Origin: Virgibacillus necropolis
Lineage (GTDB): Bacteria > Bacillota > Bacilli > Bacillales > Amphibacillaceae
Direction of reading: 5' to 3'
Length of the DNA: 64,000 nucleotides
NCBI RefSeq assembly: GCF_002224365.1
Contig: NZ_CP022437.1
Span: 186,001 to 250,000 of the forward strand
Below, piece by piece: positions 7,776 to 18,909 of the stretch; within the stretch, counting starts at the first letter, position 1; the number at the start of each line of letters is the position of its first letter. The notes beneath the pieces were generated by a model, which saw only the letters and a list, made by a program, of their open reading frames with translations, ran no database searches and had not been told where the DNA came from. Position numbers and translations under genes: made by a program.

Positions 7776-9176
7776 TTAGCCTCTTTTCCATCTTGTTCCT
7801 TGAGGTGTATCTTCTAACCAGATACTTTTCTCCTTTAATGTATCACGGATTTCATCTGCTCGTTTAAAGTCACGGTTTTTGCGGGCATCGATACGTTCCT
7901 GAATCAAGGCATCTATATCCGCGTCAAGTAATTCTTCCTCTTCTTTTACTTGGATTCCAAGCACTTCAAAAATAGTAGCTATACTAGCTTGAAACGACTG
8001 AATAACCTTTGTTGATGTGTGCTTCGATTTTAAATATAAATTTGCTTCTTTTGTTAAATCAAACAATACAGAGATTGCATTTGCCGTATTAAAATCATCA
8101 TCCATTGCTTCTTCAAACTTTTGATTTAGGTTCGAGATTTTCCCTTCCCATTCCTCAACCTGTTGATCAAAGTTAGTACTTGTATTCTTTCTATGCTCTA
8201 AGTTATCGTAGGCATTTTTTATTCGTTCATAGCTGCTTTTTGCGCCTTCTAATAATTCTTCGCTGAAGTTAATTGGATTGCGGTAATGAACACTTAACAT
8301 GAAAAATCGAATGATACGTGGATCGTGTTGTTCAATTAATTCTTTCGTTAAGACAAAGTTTCCAAGTGATTTGGACATCTTTTCATTATCGATATTAATA
8401 TAGCCATTGTGCATCCAGTACCTAGCAAATGACTTTCCATTCATTGCTTCTGATTGGGCAATTTCATTTTCATGGTGAGGAAATGTTAGGTCTTGGCCAC
8501 CTGCGTGTATATCAATAGTTTCACCCAGATACTTTTTAGCCATTGCAGAACATTCAATATGCCAGCCTGGTCGCCCCTGTCCCCATGGTGAATCCCAAGC
8601 AATTTCTCCTTGTTTTGCTTTTTTCCAAAGTGCAAAATCAAGTGGATCCTCTTTTTTCTCACCAATTTGAATTCGCGCGCCAGAACGTAGATCGTCAATT
8701 GACTGATGAGAAAGCTTGCCATATTCATTAAAAGAACGAGGTTTAAAGTAAACATCACCCTCTACCTCATAAGCGAAGCCTTTATCAACTAATGTCGCAA
8801 CAAATGTTATAATATCATCCATTGTTTCCGTAACACGTGGATTATGTGTAGCCTTTTTTACACCGAGCGCAGCGACATCTTCATGATAAGCATCAATAAA
8901 ACGGTTCGTTAAAGTTGGAATTTCTTCGCCTAATTCATTGGCAACTTTAATAATTTTGTCATCTACATCAGTAAAATTGAGTACATAATTTACCGCATAT
9001 CCTTTATACTCCAAATACCTTCTAACGGAATCAAAAACAATTGCGGGGCGAGCATTACCGATATGGATAAAATTATAAACCGTTGGACCACAGACATACA
9101 TGCTAACCTTTCCTTCTTCTAATGGTGTGAAGGGTTCCTTTTGTCTTGTTAATGTATTATAAATTGTGATTGTCAT
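7776..9176 (-). CDS. cysS: Cysteinyl-tRNA synthetase
   Basis: Class I aminoacyl-tRNA synthetase (466 residues) that charges tRNA-Cys. The HIGH-type motif is HIGNARP near residue 37, and KMSKSLGNF lies near residue 267. Zinc ligands typical of the family are visible in [17 protein letters not shown] and [11 protein letters not shown]. The gene overlaps cysE by 20 bases, so the two are translationally coupled and share the Cys T-box upstream of cysE. Uncharged tRNA-Cys should thus raise both cysteine synthesis and charging. Confidence 0.98.
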   Translation of the reverse strand: MTITIYNTLTRQKEPFTPLEEGKVSMYVCGPTVYNFIHIGNARPAIVFDSVRRYLEYKGYAVNYVLNFTDVDDKIIKVANELGEEIPTLTNRFIDAYHEDVAALGVKKATHNPRVTETMDDIITFVATLVDKGFAYEVEGDVYFKPRSFNEYGKLSHQSIDDLRSGARIQIGEKKEDPLDFALWKKAKQGEIAWDSPWGQGRPGWHIECSAMAKKYLGETIDIHAGGQDLTFPHHENEIAQSEAMNGKSFARYWMHNGYINIDNEKMSKSLGNFVLTKELIEQHDPRIIRFFMLSVHYRNPINFSEELLEGAKSSYERIKNAYDNLEHRKNTSTNFDQQVEEWEGKISNLNQKFEEAMDDDFNTANAISVLFDLTKEANLYLKSKHTSTKVIQSFQASIATIFEVLGIQVKEEEELLDADIDALIQERIDARKNRDFKRADEIRDTLKEKSIWLEDTPQGTRWKRG

Positions 9177-9819
9177 TATGTTTCCCCTCTTTCAAGTTAG
9201 CTATTTCAGCAGTTAATAATCGGATTTCCGTTTCCATTTGATTGCAGCGGTCATCAACAGGATCCGGCATTTTATGATGATCCAAATCCCGTCTTACTTT
9301 TTTTCCATTTTGAATAACGACACGTCCTGGTATACCTACCACAGTGGAGTTTTCTGGAACATCATGTAACACAACGGATCCGCCACCAACCTTTGAATTC
9401 TCGCCAATTACAATCGATCCTAATACTTTTGCACCTGTTGAAATAAGAACGTTATTTTCAATCGTCGGATGACGTTTTCCTTTCTCTTTTCCAGTACCAC
9501 CTAAGGTTACGCCTTGGTAAATGGTAACATTATCCCCAATCTCACATGTTTCCCCAATGACTACTCCCATTCCATGGTCAATGAAAAATCTATCGCCAAT
9601 CTGCGCGCCCGGGTGTATTTCTATCCCGGTAAAAAAACGACTAATCTGCGAAATAACACGTGCGATAAAAAATAAATTCCGTTTATAAAAAGTATGTGCA
9701 ATTCGGTGCGACCATATAGCATGTAATCCTGAATAAGTTAAAAATACTTCAAAATGAGTTCGAGCCGCTGGATCCTGTTCGAATACAACATCCATATCTG
9801 ATTTCATCCGCTTAAACAT
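9157..9819 (-). CDS. cysE: Serine O-acetyltransferase
   Basis: CysE (220 residues) transfers acetyl from acetyl-CoA to L-serine, the first step of cysteine synthesis; its product is the substrate of CysK encoded at about 36 kb. The C-terminal left-handed beta-helix of hexapeptide repeats is clear ([41 protein letters not shown]), with catalytic-type histidines in DHGMG and HPT. A Cys T-box leader lies directly upstream. AAAGGGGGTACAAGA precedes the ATG. Confidence 0.97.
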   Translation of the reverse strand: MFKRMKSDMDVVFEQDPAARTHFEVFLTYSGLHAIWSHRIAHTFYKRNLFFIARVISQISRFFTGIEIHPGAQIGDRFFIDHGMGVVIGETCEIGDNVTIYQGVTLGGTGKEKGKRHPTIENNVLISTGAKVLGSIVIGENSKVGGGSVVLHDVPENSTVVGIPGRVVIQNGKKVRRDLDHHKMPDPVDDRCNQMETEIRLLTAEIANLKEGKHNDNHNL

Positions 9820-9845
9820 TCTTGTACCCCCTTTTTGTTAACAAC

Positions 9846-10100
9846 ATAAAAAACGCCCCTGTGTATTCCTACACAGAGACGCTTATGGCGCGGTTCCACT
9901 CTGTTTGAAGCAAAAAAGATCAGCTCCCAACTTTATCTCTAATAACGGAAGAGTACCGCTGTTATGTACTAATTTCCATAACAGACTCTAAAGGTGCATT
10001 TCGAAAACATCGCTTAGAATCACTTTCAGCAGGTGATGATTCTCTCTAAATAAGCTAGAGGTTTTCTACTTCTCCTTCTCAGGCGTTCAATATTGTAGTA
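9846..10100 (-). promoter_or_regulatory. Cysteine-specific T-box leader for cysE-cysS
   Basis: The leader carries the T-box core AGAGTGGAACCGCG (9900-9887) followed by a GC-rich terminator (ACGCCCCTGTG...CACAGAGACGC with T6, 9846-9880). In stem I the triplet TGC (9998-9996), in the context GAAATGCACC, is a cysteine specifier codon. Uncharged tRNA-Cys is expected to bind and permit readthrough into cysE and cysS. Confidence 0.92.
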
Positions 10101-10107
10101 TTACTAT

Positions 10108-10135
10108 ATTATACTTTTATTTAAATGTGAATCAA
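10108..10135 (-). promoter_or_regulatory. Sigma-A promoter for the cysE-cysS T-box transcript
   Basis: TTGATT (10135-10130), a 16-base spacer, and TATAAT (10113-10108). It abuts the gltX stop codon, so cysE-cysS has a start independent of gltX. Confidence 0.7.
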
Positions 10136-11605
10136 TTAAGCTTTTAATTCGTGTAGGATTTCATCGAGCCGCTTAATAATCGTGTCTTTCCCTAACAACT
10201 CAATTGCCATAGGGAGCTCTGGCCCATGTGTTTGACCAGTAGTTGCGACACGTATTGGCATAAACAAATTCTTTCCTTTTTGTTTCGTTTCCTTCTGTGT
10301 TTCTTTTATTGCAGCTTTAATTGTACCTTTATTAAATTCATCTAGATGAATAAGCTTATCGGTATAAACCTGGAGCACTTCGGGAACCTGTTCTCCGCGA
10401 AGAACTTCCATTGCATCCTCATCATACTCAATCTTTTCATTAAAAAATAACTCGGTTAATTCCACGATTTCTGCGCCATATCGAAGCTGTTCTTCGTATA
10501 ATGAAATCACATTTTCTGCCCAAACCCTTTTTTCATCATCCATATCCTTTGGCAAGCGACCAGCGTCAATTAAATATGGTAACGTCAACCCGACAATCGT
10601 ATCATGATCCAACGTTTTAATGTATTCATTATTCATCCATTTTAACTTTTGCTGATCAAAAATAGCGGCAGAAGTTGATAAACGCTCAGGGTCGAATATT
10701 TCAATTAACTTATTTTTATCGAAAATTTCTTCCTCACCAACTGGAGACCAGCCAAGCAATGTTATGAAGTTGAACATTGCCTCGGGTAAATAACCCATAT
10801 TATGATATTGCTCAATAAATTGTAAAACATGTTGATCACGTTTACTTAACTTTTTACGTTCTTCATTTAAGATTAATGTCATATGACCAAAGGTTGGTGC
10901 TTCCCATCCAAATGCATCATAAACCATCATTTGTTTTGGTGTATTTGAAATATGCTCCTCACCGCGGAGAATATGAGTAATACGCATTAAGTGGTCATCA
11001 ATTGCAACCGCGAAATTATACGTTGGTATCCCGTTCTTTTTTACGATAACCCAATCACCAAAATCGCTTGATTCAAAGGTAATATCCCCGCGTACAATAT
11101 CATTAAATTTATAGGTTTTATTTTTAGGAACTCGCATCCGGATACTTGGCTTGCGTCCTTCCTGTTCAAAGGCTGCAATTTGAGCTTCTGATAGATCACA
11201 ATGAGCACCAGAATATTTAGGAACTTGCCCATTAGCCTTTTGTTCTTCTCTTTCTTCTTCTAGCTCTTCTTCTGTCATGTAGCATTTATACGCAAGTCCC
11301 TTTTCTAGAAGCTCATTTAGATATTTCGTGTACAAGTCCAATCGTTCCATTTGACGGTATGGACCATAATCGCCACCAATATCAGCGCCTTCATCCCATT
11401 CAATACCTAACCATTTCAAAAATTCAAGCTGGCTTTCTTCCCCTCCAACCACATTACGCTTAGCATCTGTATCTTCAGTTCGGATAATAAATTTACCATC
11501 AAAATGCTTGGCATACAGATAGTTAAATAAAGCTGTACGCGCATTTCCTATATGTAAATGACCAGTAGGACTTGGCGCGTATCGTACACGAACATCTTTT
11601 GTCAT
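10136..11605 (-). CDS. gltX: Glutamyl-tRNA synthetase (probably non-discriminating)
   Basis: Class I synthetase (489 residues) that charges tRNA-Glu and, in Bacillus, also mischarges tRNA-Gln for later amidation. The HIGH motif is [18 protein letters not shown] near residue 13, and the KMSKS equivalent is [10 protein letters not shown] near residue 252. The anticodon-binding C-terminal helical domain is complete. It sits directly upstream of the T-box and cysE. The usual ispD-ispF genes upstream are missing and replaced by repeats. GGAAGGGGTAACATC precedes the ATG. Confidence 0.97.
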   Translation of the reverse strand: MTKDVRVRYAPSPTGHLHIGNARTALFNYLYAKHFDGKFIIRTEDTDAKRNVVGGEESQLEFLKWLGIEWDEGADIGGDYGPYRQMERLDLYTKYLNELLEKGLAYKCYMTEEELEEEREEQKANGQVPKYSGAHCDLSEAQIAAFEQEGRKPSIRMRVPKNKTYKFNDIVRGDITFESSDFGDWVIVKKNGIPTYNFAVAIDDHLMRITHILRGEEHISNTPKQMMVYDAFGWEAPTFGHMTLILNEERKKLSKRDQHVLQFIEQYHNMGYLPEAMFNFITLLGWSPVGEEEIFDKNKLIEIFDPERLSTSAAIFDQQKLKWMNNEYIKTLDHDTIVGLTLPYLIDAGRLPKDMDDEKRVWAENVISLYEEQLRYGAEIVELTELFFNEKIEYDEDAMEVLRGEQVPEVLQVYTDKLIHLDEFNKGTIKAAIKETQKETKQKGKNLFMPIRVATTGQTHGPELPMAIELLGKDTIIKRLDEILHELKA

Positions 11606-11675
11606 GATGTTACCCCTTCCACGTTTTTTAGTCTCTGACGCTTTTCGTCGCTGAGCAAGCCTGCTCCGCTTTTCT

Positions 11676-11795
11676 TGTCTAGCTGCGGCTCCTTGGGGTT
11701 CGCGTCATAAGCAATGAACACTCCCGAGTGCAAAGAGCAGCACTCTTCGGTTCTTTGCTTATGCGTTTCACCCCAGAACAGTCGCCTCCGCTTTT
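11676..11795 (-). repeat. AGCGGAGGCGACTG dispersed repeat unit, CATAAGCAA-type core
   Basis: On the minus strand the unit begins AAAAGCGGAGGCGACTG and ends GGAGCCGCAGCTAGAC. The core is an inverted repeat containing CATAAGCAA and TTGCTTATG, with CTGGGGT/ACCCCAAG flanks. It is in tandem with the next unit. Confidence 0.85.
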
Positions 11796-11798
11796 CTT

Positions 11799-11917
11799 GT
11801 CTAGCTGCGGCTCCTAGAAGCTGCCGTCATAAGCAAGGAACTCTCGAACGCGGTAACCCATGCGTTCTACGGTTCATTGCTTATGCATCCGCTTCTGACC
11901 AGTCGCCTCCGCTTTTC
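11799..11917 (-). repeat. AGCGGAGGCGACTG dispersed repeat unit, CATAAGCAA-type core
   Basis: Same ends as the neighbouring unit, with core arms CAGAAGC and GCTTCTAGGAGC around CATAAGCAA/TTGCTTATG. It lies immediately downstream of yacL. Confidence 0.85.
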
Positions 11918-11923
11918 TTAATA

Positions 11924-11953
11924 ACAAAAAGCGATAACAGGACTTGTTATCAC
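11924..11953 (-). terminator. Intrinsic terminator after yacL
   Basis: GTGATAACA and TGTTATCGC form a stem around AGTCC, followed on the transcript strand by TTTTTGTT. Confidence 0.8.
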
Positions 11954-11984
11954 CTTTTGGTTTCCTTTTTAAGTTATACCCTTT

Positions 11985-13085
11985 TTACTGTGCTTTTTCA
12001 AGTAATTTTGGTTTTGCAAAAATCATTCTACCTGCAGATGTTTGCAGAACACTTGTAATTAATACTTCTATTGTTTTGCCGATATAATTACGTCCTTCTT
12101 CCACAACAATCATTGTGCCATCATCTAAATAAGCAATTCCTTGATTCTGTTCTTTACCATCTTTAATCACTTGAACCATCAACTCTTCTCCAGGTAATAC
12201 AACTGGTTTAACAGCGTTTGCCAAATCGTTAATGTTCAATACATGAACACCTTGGAAATCACAAACTTTATTCAAGTTAAAATCATTGGTAACAACTATA
12301 CCATCTATTACTTTCGCCAGCTTGATTAGCTTGCTATCAACCTCTTGTATTTCTTCAAAATCACCTTCATAGATTTCAACATTTACTGGAATTTCCTTTT
12401 GGATTCGGTTTAAAACATCAAGTCCACGTCGCCCTCTATTCCGCTTCAAGACATCAGAGGAATCAGCAATATGCTGTAATTCACCCAGAACAAATTCTGG
12501 AATAACGATTGTTCCTTCTAAAAAACTAGTTTGACATATATCAGCTATTCGCCCGTCAATAATTACACTAGTATCAAGTATTTTTGCTTTAGGCTGAATT
12601 CTTTCAGTAGTTTCTGTTTCATCTGATTTTTTACGTTCTCTATCTTTTCTATTTACCGTAAGGAGAGTTAAAAACTCATCACGACGTCTAAATCCAACTT
12701 GAAAACCAAAGTAACCTAAGAAAAACGTTAAAAATAGCGGAATAACTTGTGAAACCAATTCAATTTGAATATCTTTTAATGGAATATTGATTAAAAATGC
12801 AATTACTAACCCAATAATTAATCCTAAACTTCCAAAGAATAAATCACCTACTGGTAATTTGATGAGTGTATCTTCAGTCCATCGCAGGAACCCTACGATA
12901 TAGTCTGTTGCCCAGTATGTGATAAGAAATAGAATGATTGCACCTAACAATAAACCTAAATATGGTGACGCCACCCACTTCACATCAGTAAAATTCAACA
13001 ATTTAATAATATCCGGGATATATAAATATCCAATGGTAGCTCCTGCAATAAGAAAAAATAAATGCACAATTTTTTTCAGCACCAT
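11985..13085 (-). CDS. yacL: Membrane PIN-TRAM domain protein YacL
   Basis: Integral membrane protein (366 residues) with about four N-terminal membrane helices (residues 1-120), a PIN-type nuclease-like domain (ILDTSVIIDGRIADI near residue 170, later VVTNDFNLNKV) and a C-terminal TRAM domain (DDGTMIVVEEGRNYIGKTIEVLITS). The acidic PIN residues are retained, so RNase activity is plausible, but its role is not established. The ATG at 13085 follows AGGAGGTGGAA; a GTG two codons upstream overlaps that site. Two tandem promoters separate it from radA where disA would normally lie. Confidence 0.92.
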   Translation of the reverse strand: MVLKKIVHLFFLIAGATIGYLYIPDIIKLLNFTDVKWVASPYLGLLLGAIILFLITYWATDYIVGFLRWTEDTLIKLPVGDLFFGSLGLIIGLVIAFLINIPLKDIQIELVSQVIPLFLTFFLGYFGFQVGFRRRDEFLTLLTVNRKDRERKKSDETETTERIQPKAKILDTSVIIDGRIADICQTSFLEGTIVIPEFVLGELQHIADSSDVLKRNRGRRGLDVLNRIQKEIPVNVEIYEGDFEEIQEVDSKLIKLAKVIDGIVVTNDFNLNKVCDFQGVHVLNINDLANAVKPVVLPGEELMVQVIKDGKEQNQGIAYLDDGTMIVVEEGRNYIGKTIEVLITSVLQTSAGRMIFAKPKLLEKAQ

Positions 13086-13168
13086 TTCCACCTCCTATCA
13101 TTTAGTATTACCTATTTCTTTATATAATAACCCCGTCTCAAGCCATAACTGGGCATTTCTGTATTTAA

Positions 13169-13197
13169 AGAATAACATAACCGTTATTTTCAGTCAA
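13169..13197 (-). promoter_or_regulatory. Proximal sigma-A promoter for yacL
   Basis: TTGACT (13197-13192), 17-base spacer, TATTCT (13174-13169). Confidence 0.6.
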
Positions 13198-13212
13198 TTT
13201 GGTAAACAATAT

Positions 13213-13241
13213 ATTTTATCACAGTAGTATTAATGTGTCAA
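13213..13241 (-). promoter_or_regulatory. Distal sigma-A promoter for yacL
   Basis: TTGACA (13241-13236), 17-base spacer, TAAAAT (13218-13213). It lies in the 180-base radA-yacL gap in place of disA. Confidence 0.7.
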
Positions 13242-13270
13242 TTTGTATTAATTTGGAAATTATTAGCATA

Positions 13271-14644
13271 TTACTTGGAAACACCAACATTTAATGCTTC
13301 CTGGACACTATTCACGCCTATAACCTGAATAGAGCTTGGCGGTGTCCATCCACCTAAATTTTTCTTTGGACAGATAACCCGCTTAAACCCAAGCTTGGCC
13401 GCTTCCTGAACCCTTTGCTCAATTCGGGAGACACGTCTTATTTCCCCAGTTAAGCCAACTTCTCCAACGAAAATATCATCTGGTTTTGTGGGTTGATCAC
13501 GAAAGCTTGATGCTATACTTACCGCTATCGCTAAATCAATAGCAGGCTCGTCTAGCTTTACTCCACCAGCAACTTTCACGTAAGCATCCTGATTTTGCAG
13601 CATAAGCCCTACCCGTTTTTCAAGTACGGCCATCAGTAATGGTACCCGATTGTTATCAAAGCCAGTTGCCATTCGCCTTGGATTACCAAAACTTGATGGC
13701 GAAATTAATGCTTGTATTTCGACAAGTACTGGTCTTGTTCCTTCCATTGACGCAACAATTGTTGAGCCAGCAGCACCACGCGATCGTTCCTCAAGGAAAA
13801 TTTCAGAAGGATTCATGACTTCTACAAGACCTTCTTCCTTCATTTCAAAAATACCCATTTCATTGGTACTTCCAAAGCGGTTCTTTACTCCGCGCAATAT
13901 TCTAAATGTATGGTGACGTTCTCCTTCAAAGTATAGAACAGCATCAACCATATGTTCGAGTATACGCGGCCCTGCAATCGAACCTTCCTTGGTTACATGA
14001 CCAACGATAAATATTGGGATGCCATTTGACTTAGCAATTTTCATTAACTCACTAGTGCATTCACGTACTTGGGATACACTACCAGGGGCACTCGTTATTT
14101 CTTCTCTAAATATCGTTTGGATTGAATCAATAACGACAAACGATGGTTTTAACTCAGAAATTTGATTCGATATATCATATAAATTTGTTTCTGCAAGGAC
14201 ATACAACAAATCCGATTTAATCGCTAAACGATCCGCACGAAGCTTCGTTTGTTTGGCGGATTCCTCACCAGAAATATAGAGTACTGGTAATTTCTTGTCG
14301 GCTAGTTGAGATGATATTTGTAATAGTAATGTAGATTTGCCTATACCTGGGTCACCACCTATTAACACAAGCGATCCAGGTACTACCCCGCCACCGAGAA
14401 CTCGATTAAACTCTTTCATTTGCGTTGTAATTCGTGGCTCTTTATCTGATTCTATTGTTGTTATTTTCTGTGGTTTGCTTTGCGTATTAGCAATGGTTCC
14501 ACTAGCATGACGATTGTTTTTACTTGATGACTCAATTTCCTCTACTAAAGTATTCCAATTGTTGCATCCTGGGCATTTCCCCATCCATTTGGCAGACTCA
14601 TAGCCACATTCCTGGCATACATATTTAACTTTACGTTTTGCCAA
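13271..14644 (-). CDS. radA: DNA repair protein RadA (Sms)
   Basis: RadA (457 residues) is a RecA-like, DnaB-type motor that promotes branch migration during recombination and transformation. The N-terminal zinc finger (CQECG, CPGC), Walker [11 protein letters not shown] near residue 95, the RadA-specific [11 protein letters not shown] motif near residue 255 and a C-terminal Lon-protease-like domain are all present. The start is TTG (14644), with AAAGGGATG upstream. It lies downstream of clpC, but a terminator after clpC suggests its own transcription. Confidence 0.97.
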   Translation of the reverse strand: MAKRKVKYVCQECGYESAKWMGKCPGCNNWNTLVEEIESSSKNNRHASGTIANTQSKPQKITTIESDKEPRITTQMKEFNRVLGGGVVPGSLVLIGGDPGIGKSTLLLQISSQLADKKLPVLYISGEESAKQTKLRADRLAIKSDLLYVLAETNLYDISNQISELKPSFVVIDSIQTIFREEITSAPGSVSQVRECTSELMKIAKSNGIPIFIVGHVTKEGSIAGPRILEHMVDAVLYFEGERHHTFRILRGVKNRFGSTNEMGIFEMKEEGLVEVMNPSEIFLEERSRGAAGSTIVASMEGTRPVLVEIQALISPSSFGNPRRMATGFDNNRVPLLMAVLEKRVGLMLQNQDAYVKVAGGVKLDEPAIDLAIAVSIASSFRDQPTKPDDIFVGEVGLTGEIRRVSRIEQRVQEAAKLGFKRVICPKKNLGGWTPPSSIQVIGVNSVQEALNVGVSK

Positions 14645-14785
14645 AATGATTCATCCCTTTCAACCCCTGTATATCTATTCTATACGAAATACATCATGTA
14701 AAAGTTACAGGTTTCTATCAATTAGTTAAATTTTTTTCCATACTTATGCCACAACTTACAGTTTGACATGACTTTATGAATACTA

Positions 14786-14820
14786 TAAAAAGCTAGAAGG
14801 ACTTTACCTTCTAGCCTTTT
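14786..14820 (-). terminator. Intrinsic terminator after clpC
   Basis: GCTAGAAGG (14792-14800) pairs with CCTTCTAGC (14807-14815); the transcript strand ends in TTTTTATAG. It closes the ctsR-mcsA-mcsB-clpC operon. Confidence 0.85.
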
Positions 14821-14840
14821 AACTTTTTCAGCAATTTTTT

Positions 14841-17270
14841 CTATGGTAGAACAATAAAGTCACCTTTATTATTTAGGCCTACTTTTACTTTCTGACCTTT
14901 TGCTATCGTTTCTTTCAGTAATTCTTCTGATAGCAAATCTTCAATATTTTTCTGAATGGCACGACGTAATGGACGTGCACCATATTCAGGATCGAATCCA
15001 TCGTTTGCTATCTTTTCAATAGCCTTATCTGTTAATGTAAAGTCAATTTCACTTTGTTTCAGACGTTGCTGAAGCTGTTGAATCATAAGTGTCACAATAT
15101 CCTTCATGTGTTTTCTTTCTAAAGAATGGAACACGATAATCTCATCAATACGGTTTAAGAATTCAGGACGAAATGCTTTTTTCATTTCTTCGGTAATCTT
15201 AGCTTTCATGTCCTTATAATCGCGGCCTTCTTCTTCTAAATTAAAGCCTACATGCTTATTCTTTTTCAACTCACTTGCTCCAACATTTGAAGTCATAATG
15301 AGTACCGTATTGCGGAAGTCCACAAGACGACCTTTCGAATCCGTTAATCTACCGTCTTCTAATACTTGTAATAGAATATTAAAAACTTCTGGATGTGCTT
15401 TCTCTACTTCGTCAAGTAGTACCACAGAATATGGTTTTCGACGAACCTTCTCAGTTAGTTGACCACCCTCTTCATAACCTACATAACCAGGAGGGGAACC
15501 GACTAAACGAGACGTAGAGTGCTTTTCCATATACTCTGACATATCGACACGAATCATTGCATCCTCTTCTCCAAACATAGACTCTGCTAGAGCACGAGCA
15601 AGCTCTGTTTTACCTACGCCTGTTGGGCCTAAGAATATAAACGAACCAATTGGACGTTTCGGATCTTTAAGTCCTGCTCTCGCACGACGAATTGCTTTTG
15701 AAATAGCCTTAACCGCTTCCTCTTGACCAATTACACGACCGTGGAGAATTTCTTCCATGTTTAATAGACGATCACTTTCATCTTTTGTTAGTTTAGCTAC
15801 AGGGACACCAGTCCAGATTGAAACTACTGCTGCGATATCCTCTATTGTAACTTCTGAATCTTCTTGCCCTTGCTTTTCTTTCCACTGATTTTTCGTTTGC
15901 TCTAACTCTTCACGAAGCTTTTGCTCTGAATCACGTAAGGAAGCAGCTTTCTCAAATTCCTGACTTTGTACAGCAGCATCTTTTTCCTTGCGAACTTCTT
16001 CAAGCTTTTGTTCTAATTCTTTTAAATTTGGTGGAATTGTATAGGAACGTAAGCGTACTTTCGAACCAGCTTCGTCAATCAAGTCAATTGCTTTGTCCGG
16101 TAAAAATCGATCAGTTATATAGCGGTTCGACAGGTTTGCCGCTGCATCAATAGCCTCATCTGTAATTGTTACACGATGGTGTGCTTCATATCGGTCACGA
16201 AGCCCCCGCAAGATCTGAATTGTTTCATCAAGTGTTGGCTCATCTACTTGAATCGGTTGAAAACGACGTTCTAATGCAGCGTCTTTTTCGATATATTTAC
16301 GATATTCATCAAGTGTCGTAGCCCCAATACATTGAAGCTCACCACGAGCAAGTGATGGTTTTAAAATGTTTGATGCATCAATCGCACCCTCTGCACCACC
16401 GGCACCAATCAATGTATGCAATTCATCAATAAATAATATAATATTGCCTGCTTGCCTAATTTCTTCCATAACCTTTTTTAATCGATCTTCAAACTCGCCT
16501 CGATATTTCGTACCTGCTACTACAGTACCCATGTCAAGGGTCATAACCCGCTTATCACGGAGTGTCTCTGGCACTTCGTTATCAATAATCTGTTGTGCTA
16601 ATCCTTCTGCTACAGCAGTTTTACCGACACCAGGCTCACCAACAAGAACTGGATTATTTTTAGTACGACGACTAAGTATTTGAATCACGCGTTCTATTTC
16701 TTTCCCACGCCCGATCACTGGATCCACGTTACCTTCCTTTGCAATAGCAGTTAAATCACGTGCTAACGAATCAAGTGTAGGCGTATTTGCGTTCGTTGCT
16801 TGCCCCGCGCGGCCCTGGCGGTTTGCTTGTGATTCATTGCTCCCTAACAGCTGTAAAACCTGTTGTCTAGCCTTATTCAAACTAACACCTAGATTATTTA
16901 AAACGCGAGCTGCAACACCTTCCCCTTCACGGATAAGACCTAGCAGAATATGCTCGGTACCTACATAAGAATGACCTAGCTTCCTTGCTTCATCTTGGGA
17001 AAGCTCAACTACCTTTTTGGCCCTAGGAGTATAGTGTATCGTCTGCATTGGTTGTTTTCCTACACCAATGAGTTGCTCTACTTCTTGCTGAATTTTTTCA
17101 ATCTCCAAACCCAATGATTGCAATGCTTTAGCGGCAATTCCTTCCCCTTCACGTACAAGGCCTAACAGTATATGTTCTGTTCCAATATTATTATGGCCAA
17201 GCCGTACTGCCTCTTCCTGTGATAGTGCCAATACTTTTTGAGCTCTTTCTGTAAAACGTCCAAACATCAT
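14841..17270 (-). CDS. clpC: ATP-dependent Clp protease ATP-binding subunit ClpC
   Basis: Hsp100 unfoldase (809 residues) that feeds substrates, including McsB-phosphorylated proteins, to ClpP. Order: two Clp N repeats (residues 1-150), AAA+ domain 1 with GEPGVGKT near 213, a UVR-type linker around 420-455, and AAA+ domain 2 with GPTGVGKT near 548 and [20 protein letters not shown] starts follow GGAGGAAAGCCAT; the first is used, as in B. subtilis. It is the last gene of the CtsR operon, 12 bases after mcsB. Confidence 0.98.
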   Translation of the reverse strand: MMFGRFTERAQKVLALSQEEAVRLGHNNIGTEHILLGLVREGEGIAAKALQSLGLEIEKIQQEVEQLIGVGKQPMQTIHYTPRAKKVVELSQDEARKLGHSYVGTEHILLGLIREGEGVAARVLNNLGVSLNKARQQVLQLLGSNESQANRQGRAGQATNANTPTLDSLARDLTAIAKEGNVDPVIGRGKEIERVIQILSRRTKNNPVLVGEPGVGKTAVAEGLAQQIIDNEVPETLRDKRVMTLDMGTVVAGTKYRGEFEDRLKKVMEEIRQAGNIILFIDELHTLIGAGGAEGAIDASNILKPSLARGELQCIGATTLDEYRKYIEKDAALERRFQPIQVDEPTLDETIQILRGLRDRYEAHHRVTITDEAIDAAANLSNRYITDRFLPDKAIDLIDEAGSKVRLRSYTIPPNLKELEQKLEEVRKEKDAAVQSQEFEKAASLRDSEQKLREELEQTKNQWKEKQGQEDSEVTIEDIAAVVSIWTGVPVAKLTKDESDRLLNMEEILHGRVIGQEEAVKAISKAIRRARAGLKDPKRPIGSFIFLGPTGVGKTELARALAESMFGEEDAMIRVDMSEYMEKHSTSRLVGSPPGYVGYEEGGQLTEKVRRKPYSVVLLDEVEKAHPEVFNILLQVLEDGRLTDSKGRLVDFRNTVLIMTSNVGASELKKNKHVGFNLEEEGRDYKDMKAKITEEMKKAFRPEFLNRIDEIIVFHSLERKHMKDIVTLMIQQLQQRLKQSEIDFTLTDKAIEKIANDGFDPEYGARPLRRAIQKNIEDLLSEELLKETIAKGQKVKVGLNNKGDFIVLP

Positions 17271-17282
17271 ATGGCTTTCCTC

Positions 17283-18350
17283 CTATTTTTTCTCCAATTG
17301 TAATCGTTCACGAATAAGTGTAGCCCTTAGTACATCCCTTTTCTTTGGTGTTAGACTTTCCTTTGCATATTGCTGAAGGAAACCAGGTTGAGTTAGAACC
17401 ATTAATTCATTAAGTATGCTTTTGGATACATCTTTAATCATTCCCAAATCAATCCCAAGCCTAACATTTGATAAGCACTTAGCTGCTTCTGTTGATTCAA
17501 TAATACGACTGTACTCTAATACCCCATAAGAGCGATAGATACGATCCTCAAGTCGTGTACTGGATTGTTCCATAAGTTTATTTCTAGCTGTTCTTTCTTG
17601 TTCAATTAGCTGTCCGACAACACTTTGTAAATCTTGCACAATATCTTCTTCAGACTTTCCGAGTGTAATTTGGTTAGAGATTTGAAAAACATTCCCTACA
17701 GCTTCACTGCCTTCCCCGTATATCCCCCGCACAACCAGCCCTAATTGGTTAATAGCTGGAATCATGCGATTTATTTGCTGTGTAATTGTTAATGCTGGTA
17801 GGTGCATCATGACAGAAGCTCTCATACCCGTACCAACATTTGTCGGGCAACTGGTTAAATACCCTCTTGTTTCATCATATGCATAGTTAATTTTCTCTTC
17901 CAACCAATCATCAAATTCAAATGCTTTTTCCAGTGCTTTATTCAATTGAAACCCTGGAAAATATAATTGAATTCGAATATGATCTTCTTCATTAACCATT
18001 ACAGAAACCTGTTCACTTTTTGAAATTAAGGATGCTGCAGTGTCAGCGTGTTTTGCAAGATGCGGACTGATTAGATGTTTTTCAACTAAAACGCGCTTTT
18101 CGGTAGCACTCAAATCACGCATCGGCACAAATTGAAAGTCTTCATATTCTTGAAAAGATTGATGTTCATATTCCTTTTTTATAAACTCTTTTATTTTTCC
18201 CAGTTCTTCTTTTTCAGCAATGATTGGATATGCAGCATGGGCAAAATTACGCGCTAAACGAATTCTACTACTTAAAACAATGTCACTATCTGGTCCATCA
18301 CAGCGCATCCATGGACTGATCGCCTCATTCATAAATTGTTGCAACGTCAT
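17283..18350 (-). CDS. mcsB: Protein arginine kinase McsB
   Basis: McsB (355 residues) phosphorylates arginines on proteins, marking them for ClpCP, and inactivates CtsR under stress. It is homologous to phosphagen kinases: [10 protein letters not shown] near residue 27 and the catalytic loop [20 protein letters not shown] near residue 167. The C-terminal [13 protein letters not shown] is the phospho-arginine-binding-type tail. It overlaps mcsA by four bases, indicating coupled translation with its activator. Confidence 0.97.
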   Translation of the reverse strand: MTLQQFMNEAISPWMRCDGPDSDIVLSSRIRLARNFAHAAYPIIAEKEELGKIKEFIKKEYEHQSFQEYEDFQFVPMRDLSATEKRVLVEKHLISPHLAKHADTAASLISKSEQVSVMVNEEDHIRIQLYFPGFQLNKALEKAFEFDDWLEEKINYAYDETRGYLTSCPTNVGTGMRASVMMHLPALTITQQINRMIPAINQLGLVVRGIYGEGSEAVGNVFQISNQITLGKSEEDIVQDLQSVVGQLIEQERTARNKLMEQSSTRLEDRIYRSYGVLEYSRIIESTEAAKCLSNVRLGIDLGMIKDVSKSILNELMVLTQPGFLQQYAKESLTPKKRDVLRATLIRERLQLEKK

Positions 18351-18895
18351 ACTTGATCACCATCCTCAGTCCTATGCATTTCCTTTTCTAGTTCACGAAT
18401 TTTGTCTCGAATTTCAGCAGCTTCTTCAAAAGCCTCATTACTAATTAAATGTCCTAATTTTGCTTTATATTCATCCACTTGTTTCCTTGTGTGTAAATTG
18501 CCACCTTGACGTTTAGGAATTTTTCCATAGTGCCTTGTATTACCACTATGGACACGGCGAAACACAGGATCCAAATGGTCTGAAAATGTATGGTAACACT
18601 CTGCACAACCAAATTTACCAACCCGTTTAAATTCAGAAAAAGTCATTTCACATTTAGGACATTGCAATTCCTTTGAAGGTTGGTTAGTAGATGAATTTTG
18701 TTTACCTATTGATGCTGCATCAAAATTAAAAAGTCCTGTTAATAAGCTGTGAAGAGAATAACCTTCTTCCGGATATGTCATATATCCCTTTTCTTTTGCA
18801 CAAATTTCACACAAATGTATCTCAGTTTTATTTCCGTTGATGACCTGTGCGAAATGTAGGGATGCAGGACGTTGATTACACTCTTGACATTCCAT
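18347..18895 (-). CDS. mcsA: McsB activator McsA (zinc-binding, UVR motif)
   Basis: McsA (182 residues) binds and stimulates the arginine kinase McsB and contributes to CtsR control and metal stress resistance. Four CxxC pairs form two zinc sites (CQEC, CEIC, CPKC, CAEC). A UVR motif lies at the C-terminus ([27 protein letters not shown]). It lies 14 bases after ctsR and overlaps mcsB by four bases. AAGAGGAGGGAAGTTA precedes the ATG. Confidence 0.96.
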   Translation of the reverse strand: MECQECNQRPASLHFAQVINGNKTEIHLCEICAKEKGYMTYPEEGYSLHSLLTGLFNFDAASIGKQNSSTNQPSKELQCPKCEMTFSEFKRVGKFGCAECYHTFSDHLDPVFRRVHSGNTRHYGKIPKRQGGNLHTRKQVDEYKAKLGHLISNEAFEEAAEIRDKIRELEKEMHRTEDGDQV

Positions 18896-18909
18896 TAACT
18901 TCCCTCCTC

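Larger units (their letters stand above)
11606..11984. other. gltX-yacL intergenic region, occupied by repeats
   Basis: About 380 bases hold one partial (11641-11674) and two complete dispersed repeat units plus the yacL terminator. No ispD or ispF remnant is recognisable, although those genes occupy this interval in B. subtilis. Confidence 0.75.

Noticed and set aside
11714-12058. A 114-codon plus-strand frame downstream of yacL, and a 62-codon one at 51220-51408
   Set aside because: Both consist of dispersed repeat units, and the first runs into the yacL terminator and 3' end in antisense.
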